From: Bacillota bacterium
GTDB lineage: Bacteria; Bacillota; Clostridia; Christensenellales; Aristaeellaceae
Length of the DNA: 26,943 nt
NCBI GenBank assembly: GCA_023460055.1
Contig: JAEWRJ010000133.1
Location: forward strand, 1-26,943
Direction of reading: 5' to 3'
Below the pieces are notes generated by a model. That model saw only the letters and a program-made list of their open reading frames with translations. It was not told where the DNA came from and made no database searches. Positions within the stretch are counted from its first letter, which is position 1, and every line of letters begins with the position of its first letter. Both the position numbers and the translations under genes were made by a program. Shown here one piece after another: positions 23,011 to 26,943 of this stretch.

Positions 23011-23856
23011 TTACAGCGTGACGGACGCATGGCGCGCCGCGTGACAGCAGATGTTGATGGCGACAGGCAGGCCGGCGATGTGCGTAGGCGCCTGCAGGAT
23101 ATGCACTTTCAGCGCCGTTGTCACCCCGCCCGTACCACCCGGGCCGATGCCCAGGGCGTTCACCGCCCGAAGCAGTCCATCTTCAAGCGCCTTGTATCTG
23201 GGATCGGGATTAGATCGGCTGAGTGGCAGGGCGGTCGCCTGCTTGGCCATGATGGCGGCAGATTCAAAGCTGCCTCCGATGCCCATGCCGATGATGATGG
23301 GCGGACAGGGGTTAGGGCCTGCCTTTTCCACCGTATCCAGCACAAACTGCTTGATGCCTTGTACGCCGTCAGCGGGCACAAGCATTTTCAAGGCGCTCAT
23401 GTTTTCGCTGCCAAAGCCCTTGGCGACGGCTGTCAGTTTGACCCGGTCGCCCGGAACGATGCGCGTGTGAATGACTGCAGGCGTATTATCCTTGGTATTG
23501 ATGCGGTCAAAAACAGGATCGGACACGATCGATTTGCGCAGGTAACCCTGCAGATAGGCTTCCCTGACGCCCTGCTGGATGGCCTCTTCAAACGGCAGTC
23601 CCTCGATATGCGCGTCCTGCCCTACCTGCGCGAAGATAACGGACAGGCCTGTATCCTGGCAGATGGCGATACGCTCAGCGCCGGCTATGCGATAGTTTTC
23701 ACTGATTTGCTCCAGCGTGTTCCGGCCAATGGGAGAGGGTTCCGAGGCCTTTGCCTCGTCGATGGCCGCGCGAACGTCATCTCCGATGACATAGCTGCAC
23801 TCGATGAACAGCTCCGCGACAGCCTGGGTGAGCAGGCTTGATTGAATAGTTCTCAT
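23011..23856 (-). CDS. class I fumarate hydratase, alpha (iron-sulfur) subunit
   Basis: This encodes 281 residues of the Fumerase family. Probable [4Fe-4S] ligands are Cys66 in ICQDTG, Cys184 in GPNPCPP, and Cys270 or Cys271 near the C-terminus. GMGIGGSFESAA and GIGPGGTGG are conserved glycine-rich family motifs. The cluster is oxygen-sensitive, which fits an anaerobe. Together with the beta subunit it catalyses fumarate-malate conversion. GGGAGGA precedes the ATG. It lies 16 bases downstream of tmcAL on the same strand. Tartrate dehydratase alpha is the main alternative. Confidence 0.93.
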   Translation of the reverse strand: MRTIQSSLLTQAVAELFIECSYVIGDDVRAAIDEAKASEPSPIGRNTLEQISENYRIAGAERIAICQDTGLSVIFAQVGQDAHIEGLPFEEAIQQGVREAYLQGYLRKSIVSDPVFDRINTKDNTPAVIHTRIVPGDRVKLTAVAKGFGSENMSALKMLVPADGVQGIKQFVLDTVEKAGPNPCPPIIIGMGIGGSFESAAIMAKQATALPLSRSNPDPRYKALEDGLLRAVNALGIGPGGTGGVTTALKVHILQAPTHIAGLPVAINICCHAARHASVTL

Positions 23857-23872
23857 GAATGTCCTCCCTGTG

Positions 23873-25033
23873 TCAGACGATGATCATTCTCTTTTGCCAG
23901 GCGCTTGCTGCGGGCAGCCCGGCGCCGATATACCATAATTCCTCAGCTCGCATGTCCTGAGCGATGCCGGGATGATTTTCTTTTGCCGGGCGGGTGATCA
24001 GGGGAAAACCGTTTTGACCGGCCCGCTCAAGCAAAGGCGCCGCGCTCTTCCTCATGCCAAGCAGCCTGACATAATCCGGCGGGCGAAGCGGTTTCTTCCT
24101 GATATCCAGGAGACAATGCGTCAGCGCGCGGGAGATACGGGCATAAGGATAGCGCTTGGTCTTCACCAGATCTATCAGATGCCGGCGGCTTGAGGCCTGC
24201 GGGACGTATTTAAGAATACGCCGGTCCAGGCCTTCCGAGATTTCATCAATGTCTGAAAAATCATGACGGCTTAGGAGACAGGACAGCAGCACGCTATCCA
24301 GAGACCCTGGGAGGTGAAAACCGCGCCGCATGGCATTTTCTTCAACGATGCTGAAGGTTTCCGGGGGAAGGGCCGCCTGCGCGGAGATCCAATCACCGCG
24401 CAGGATAGCGCCGCGTACAGCTGTGGCGGAAGGAAAGGGGTTCAAGCGTGTATCATGATAGTCACCCCGGCGGATCACCGCAAGGGGTTCAATGCCGCTT
24501 TGCAGCGCGCTGAGCGCCTGTATATAGGAGATGGCCAGATTAAAATTGGGTTTGTCGAGCACCTTGCCGGCATCCGCGCAGAGCGATGCGGCCAGCGCCT
24601 GACCCTGTGCCCGCGCAAAAGATTCACCGCGGTCCAGCGCGTCACCAAGCGCTGTTGTATAGTCTGCTGTGGGTTCTCTCACCAGCGCAGCTGCCGCTGA
24701 CATATGGGGGAGGACGCTCTCTTCCACACCGAAGCTGATATGCGTCACCGCGCCCAGCGCATGCAGGATACCGGCGCCTCCCATAGCAAAACGGTTAGCC
24801 TGCGCGCAGGAATAGTCTACCGGCATACCGAGCACCAGATCGGCTCCGGAGCGAAGCGCCATCAAAGCCCTGTCATGCGTAGAAAAGAGAGCAGGCAAAC
24901 CGCGCTGCGTGAAAGCCGTACTGATCACACAGATGATGTAATCGGCTTCTGACCTCTTCCTTGCCTCGTTCAGTTGAAAGAGATGGCCCTTATGAAAGGG
25001 ATCATACTCCGCGATAATGCCGCAAACACGCAT
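23873..25033 (-). CDS. tmcAL: tRNA(Met) cytidine acetate ligase TmcAL (YlbM)
   Basis: This encodes 386 residues. The nucleotidyltransferase motif GIIAEYDPFHKGHLFQL (5-21, HKGH at 14-17), STAFTQRGLPALF (38-50) and NPFPSATAVRGAIL near 210-224 are the TmcAL signatures. In Bacillus subtilis this enzyme makes N4-acetylcytidine at the wobble position of elongator tRNA-Met from acetate and ATP. In many Firmicutes it sits with yceD and rpmF; here those genes are about 14 kb away. GGGAGG precedes the ATG. It is the first gene of the minus-strand group tmcAL-fumarase alpha-beta. Confidence 0.94.
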   Translation of the reverse strand: MRVCGIIAEYDPFHKGHLFQLNEARKRSEADYIICVISTAFTQRGLPALFSTHDRALMALRSGADLVLGMPVDYSCAQANRFAMGGAGILHALGAVTHISFGVEESVLPHMSAAAALVREPTADYTTALGDALDRGESFARAQGQALAASLCADAGKVLDKPNFNLAISYIQALSALQSGIEPLAVIRRGDYHDTRLNPFPSATAVRGAILRGDWISAQAALPPETFSIVEENAMRRGFHLPGSLDSVLLSCLLSRHDFSDIDEISEGLDRRILKYVPQASSRRHLIDLVKTKRYPYARISRALTHCLLDIRKKPLRPPDYVRLLGMRKSAAPLLERAGQNGFPLITRPAKENHPGIAQDMRAEELWYIGAGLPAASAWQKRMIIV

Positions 25034-25057
25034 GCCAGCCTCCCTTGATATAGAGTC

Positions 25058-25066
25058 AGTGTACCA
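25058..25066 (-). promoter_or_regulatory. possible extended -10 promoter of tmcAL
   Basis: Read on the minus strand, TGGTACACT is an extended -10 (TGN plus TACACT) about 24 bases before the tmcAL start. The -35 region is weak. It is divergent from the strong mgtE-leader promoter, whose -35 begins about 22 bases away. Confidence 0.35.
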
Positions 25067-25087
25067 TATGGGAGGGGAAAAAGAAAG

Positions 25088-25117
25088 TTGACAGTCCTTC
25101 GCGTTATCACCTATAAT
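25088..25117 (+). promoter_or_regulatory. consensus promoter of the mgtE leader
   Basis: TTGACA (25088-25093), 18 bases, TATAAT (25112-25117). Transcription would start near 25125, giving a leader of about 200 bases before mgtE. The leader contains a 25-codon ORF and a terminator. Confidence 0.85.
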
Positions 25118-25150
25118 TTAAACAGACTTAACACAAGGAGGTGGAGCACC

Positions 25151-25228
25151 ATGGATGACGGCGATAGTAGACGTCAGGCTGATGAAAGCGTACCTATATG
25201 CCGCATGCGTGATGCTTTGCCTGTATAG
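25151..25228 (+). CDS. 25-residue leader peptide candidate upstream of mgtE
   Basis: ATG 25151 to TAG 25228 encodes 25 residues starting MDDGDSRRQADESVP and ending in RDALPV. AAGGAGGTG, a full Shine-Dalgarno match, ends eight bases before the ATG, and the ORF follows a consensus promoter, so translation is likely. A terminator begins 36 bases after its stop. The N-terminus is acidic (three Asp in the first five residues) and the peptide has two prolines. In enterobacteria the leader peptide MgtL controls mgtA through Asp/Glu/Pro codons that destabilise ribosomes at low magnesium; this ORF could work in a similar way. That is inference; no family is recognised. Confidence 0.5.
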   Translation: MDDGDSRRQADESVPICRMRDALPV

Positions 25229-25263
25229 AATCGCTTTTATCCTTGCGTCTTGAGCGCCGCCCG

Positions 25264-25293
25264 CACTTGCTGAAATCAGCAAGGTGTTTTTTT
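25264..25293 (+). terminator. intrinsic terminator in the mgtE leader
   Basis: CAC plus TTGCTGA pairs with TCAGCAA plus GTG, with one bulged G, and is followed by seven T residues (25287-25293). It ends 32 bases before the mgtE ATG, so mgtE needs read-through from the leader promoter or a promoter not seen here. Confidence 0.85.
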
Positions 25294-25325
25294 GTGGTTG
25301 ATTATGTGCGTCGAGGTGAAGGAGT

Positions 25326-26672
25326 ATGGATTGGGATGTAATCAAGGATAAGCTGGATAACCTGCTGGGACAGGGCCGCCACGGTTTGCTGCGCGGCGCG
25401 ATGATGATGCTGAACCCCGTGGATATAGCGAACTATATGAAGGATCTGGACCCTGAGAAGCTGCTGCTTGTTTTCCGTGTGCTGCCCAAGGACATGTCTG
25501 CCGAAGTATTCAGCTATATGGATGCAGATCAGCGGGAGACGCTTGTCAACAGTATCTGCGCTGCCCAAATCACCGCGCTGATCAGCGAGATGTTTGTTGA
25601 TGCCGCGGGCGACTTTCTGGAGGACCTGCCTGCCAACGCGGTCAAGCGCGTGCTGCAGAATACCGACCCGCAGACCCGTGTGATCATCAATCAGTTTTTA
25701 AAGTATCCGGAGAATTCTGCCGGTTCTCTGATGACGATCGAGTACTGCGAGTTCACGCCTGACATGAATGTCCGTGACGCCTTGCGGATCATCAAGGAAA
25801 CCGGGGTGGACAAGGAAACGGTCTATACATTGTACCTGGTGGACGGGCAGCGCAAGCTGCTGGGTACCATCCCCCTGCATAAGGTGCTTGTGTCTTCCGA
25901 AGATACGCCGCTGTCCAGGCTGGTTGATCCGGGCATTATTTCCGTCACAACGCTGGATGATCAGGAAGTGGTCGCGGATACTGTCCGCAAGTACCACATG
26001 CTGTCTATCCCCGTTGTAGACGGCGAGGGGCGTATGGTCGGCATTATCACCAGCGACGACATCATGGATGTTATTGAGGAAGAAAATACCGAGGACTTCG
26101 AAAAGATGTCCGGCCTTGCGCCGGCGGAGGAGTCCTATTTCAAAACCGGGCTGTTCCGGCTGGCTGCCAACCGCCTGCCCTGGCTGCTGATCCTGATGTT
26201 TACATCCATCTTGTCAGGCGCGATCATTTCTCGCTTTGAGAGTGTTTTGGCAGTCAATATACTGCTGTCCGCCACCATTCCGATGCTGATGGACAGCGGA
26301 GGAAACTGCGGCCAGCAGGCTTCCACGCTGATGATCCGCGGCATGGCGCTGGGTGAGGTGAAATTCCGTGACCTCCCCCGTGTTCTCTGGACAGAGATCA
26401 GGGTAGGGCTGATCGTGGGCATTGTTATGTCCGCCTTCACTTTCGCGCGGCTGATGCTGTTGAACCGGGCCGGGCTTGATATCGCGCTGGTCATCACGGT
26501 CAGCCTGTTCGCGACGGTTGTGCTGGCCAAAAGCATCGGCTGCACCCTTCCTCTGCTGGCTCAACGCGTTGGGTTTGACCCCGCGCTGGCGGCGTCTCCG
26601 CTGATCACCACACTGGTTGACGCGAGCAGCCTGTTTCTCTATTTCTCCATCGCGACAAAGTTTATTCTGTAA
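25326..26672 (+). CDS. mgtE: magnesium transporter MgtE
   Basis: This encodes 448 residues with full MgtE architecture: a cytoplasmic N domain (about 1-130), two CBS domains (about 135-255) that bind Mg and close the channel, a connecting helix, and five transmembrane helices (about 283-447). The pore motif PMLMDSGGNCGQQASTLMIR (319-338) corresponds to the usual PxxxxxGGNxGxQ, with Cys328 where Ala is common. Asp432 in VDASSLFLYF matches the Mg-binding aspartate of the pore. It imports Mg2+ down the membrane potential. GAGGTG lies seven bases before the ATG. Expression is probably set by the leader and terminator upstream. Confidence 0.95.
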   Translation: MDWDVIKDKLDNLLGQGRHGLLRGAMMMLNPVDIANYMKDLDPEKLLLVFRVLPKDMSAEVFSYMDADQRETLVNSICAAQITALISEMFVDAAGDFLEDLPANAVKRVLQNTDPQTRVIINQFLKYPENSAGSLMTIEYCEFTPDMNVRDALRIIKETGVDKETVYTLYLVDGQRKLLGTIPLHKVLVSSEDTPLSRLVDPGIISVTTLDDQEVVADTVRKYHMLSIPVVDGEGRMVGIITSDDIMDVIEEENTEDFEKMSGLAPAEESYFKTGLFRLAANRLPWLLILMFTSILSGAIISRFESVLAVNILLSATIPMLMDSGGNCGQQASTLMIRGMALGEVKFRDLPRVLWTEIRVGLIVGIVMSAFTFARLMLLNRAGLDIALVITVSLFATVVLAKSIGCTLPLLAQRVGFDPALAASPLITTLVDASSLFLYFSIATKFIL

Positions 26673-26686
26673 TCGCTGCAGCAAAA

Positions 26687-26725
26687 CAGGCCATGAGCGG
26701 AAAGCCGCCCATGGCCTGATTTTAT
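26687..26725 (+). terminator. terminator of mgtE
   Basis: CAGGCCATG (26687-26695) pairs with CATGGCCTG (26710-26718), with inner GCGG/CCGC pairing, followed by ATTTTAT. The T run merges into the TTTATACTAAT sequence at the end of the IS630-type element. Confidence 0.85.
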
Positions 26726-26943
26726 ACTAATATGCGATTAACCTGCCGATAAAATCCAACTGCGATGAGTGATTGACCTGACGGTCGCATGGTCCAGAGA
26801 GCAAATGGTCTCGCATAGTCTTTCAACTACCTTTTCGAGGGATACGAATATCTCATTGCAAAAACCATGCATTCTCAACCATGACCATATTTGCTCTATC
26901 GGATTCATCTCAGGCGTTGCAGGTGGGATATAGAATAATTCTA
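26725..26943 (-). mobile_element. end of an IS630-family insertion sequence
   Basis: The minus-strand ORF at 26738-26943 is the 3' end of an IS630-type transposase. The presumed IS end starts at TA 26725-26726 and continues CTAATATGCGATTAACC, so the transposase stop codon would lie inside the terminal repeat. The other end of the element is outside the window, so the exact boundary and the TA duplication cannot be confirmed. Confidence 0.65.
26738..26943 (-). CDS. IS630-family transposase, C-terminal part (runs off window)
   Basis: Read on the minus strand from the right edge, the frame encodes ELFYIPPATPEMNPIEQIWS and continues to a TAA at 26740-26738, about 68 residues. The motif Y-x-P-P-x-x-P-E-x-N-P-I-E-x-x-W is the C-terminal part of the DDE domain of IS630/Tc1-type transposases; the Glu in NPIEQIW is the third catalytic acid. 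The N-terminal helix-turn-helix and the first two Asp residues are outside the window, so whether the gene is intact cannot be judged. No stop or frameshift is seen in the visible part. Confidence 0.88.
   Translation of the reverse strand, partial: ELFYIPPATPEMNPIEQIWSWLRMHGFCNEIFVSLEKVVERLCETICSLDHATVRSITHRSWILSAG

Larger units (their letters stand above)
25134..25293 (+). promoter_or_regulatory. structured leader of mgtE with attenuator (unclassified)
   Basis: CAAGGA (25134-25139, part of the small-ORF ribosome binding site) can pair with TCCTTG (25240-25245), enclosing the small ORF. CCTTGC (25241-25246) can instead pair with GCAAGG (25279-25284), the right arm of the terminator. These pairings exclude each other, as in an attenuator or riboswitch. 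Internal hairpins TGACG/CGTCA and AAAGC/GCTTT are also possible. I do not see the conserved blocks of the M-box (ykoK) magnesium riboswitch. The folding is by eye. Confidence 0.45.

Noticed and set aside
25176..25190. Hammerhead ribozyme core CTGATGA
   Set aside because: CTGATGA is present, but the required CGAAA segment and the matching stems I and III are not. It lies within the 25-codon ORF.
25118..25325. M-box (ykoK) or yybP-ykoY riboswitch before mgtE
   Set aside because: The conserved sequence blocks I know for these classes are absent, so I describe the leader as unclassified.

Overview
The window reads as a stretch of chromosome from an anaerobic, fermentative member of the Clostridia (Bacillota). 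The evidence is a T-box leader before valS, the rpmH-rnpA-yidD-yidC-jag block, zinc-type L32, TmcAL/YlbM, consensus sigma-A promoters, strong AGGAGG ribosome binding sites, class I two-subunit fumarase and biotin-dependent carboxyltransferase subunits. I cannot name a genus. Most of the window is housekeeping sequence with two catabolic modules and one mobile element end.

Layout. 1-77: the end of an unrecognised gene. 160-1131: a secreted protein of unknown function. 1245-6342 (minus strand): a cello-oligosaccharide operon in transcription order cellobiose phosphorylase (GH94), LacI-type repressor, cytoplasmic GH9 glycosidase; two matching operator-like sites lie upstream. 6613-9603: rpmH, rnpA, yidD, yidC, jag from a perfect sigma-A promoter. 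9623-10399: yceD-rpmF from a second perfect promoter. 10423-15276: T-box leader, a palindromic MITE-like repeat, then valS, rsmH and rsmI. 15302-19019: carboxyltransferase, OadG-like anchor, biotin carrier and OadA-like 5S subunit, together resembling a methylmalonyl-CoA:pyruvate transcarboxylase. 19139-20856: a probable pantothenate ECF S-component, type III pantothenate kinase, and a small membrane protein. 20929-25033 (minus strand): D-Ala-D-Ala carboxypeptidase, the two class I fumarase subunits and tmcAL. 25088-26672: a leader with a 25-codon ORF and a terminator, then mgtE. 26725-26943: the 3' end of an IS630-type transposase running off the window.

How the parts fit. GH9 plus GH94 would turn imported cellodextrins into glucose and glucose-1-phosphate in the cytoplasm. 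The transcarboxylase-like set makes or uses oxaloacetate, and fumarase lies on the same oxaloacetate-malate-fumarate-succinate branch. PanT and CoaX would supply CoA. RsmH and RsmI act on the same nucleotide of 16S rRNA. These links are inferred from gene content and adjacency.

The least explained items are the mgtE leader with its acidic 25-residue ORF, the palindromic element between the valS T-box and the valS start (its outer end matches the IS630 end at the right edge), and a terminator hairpin that contains the apparent start codon of the D-Ala-D-Ala carboxypeptidase gene.
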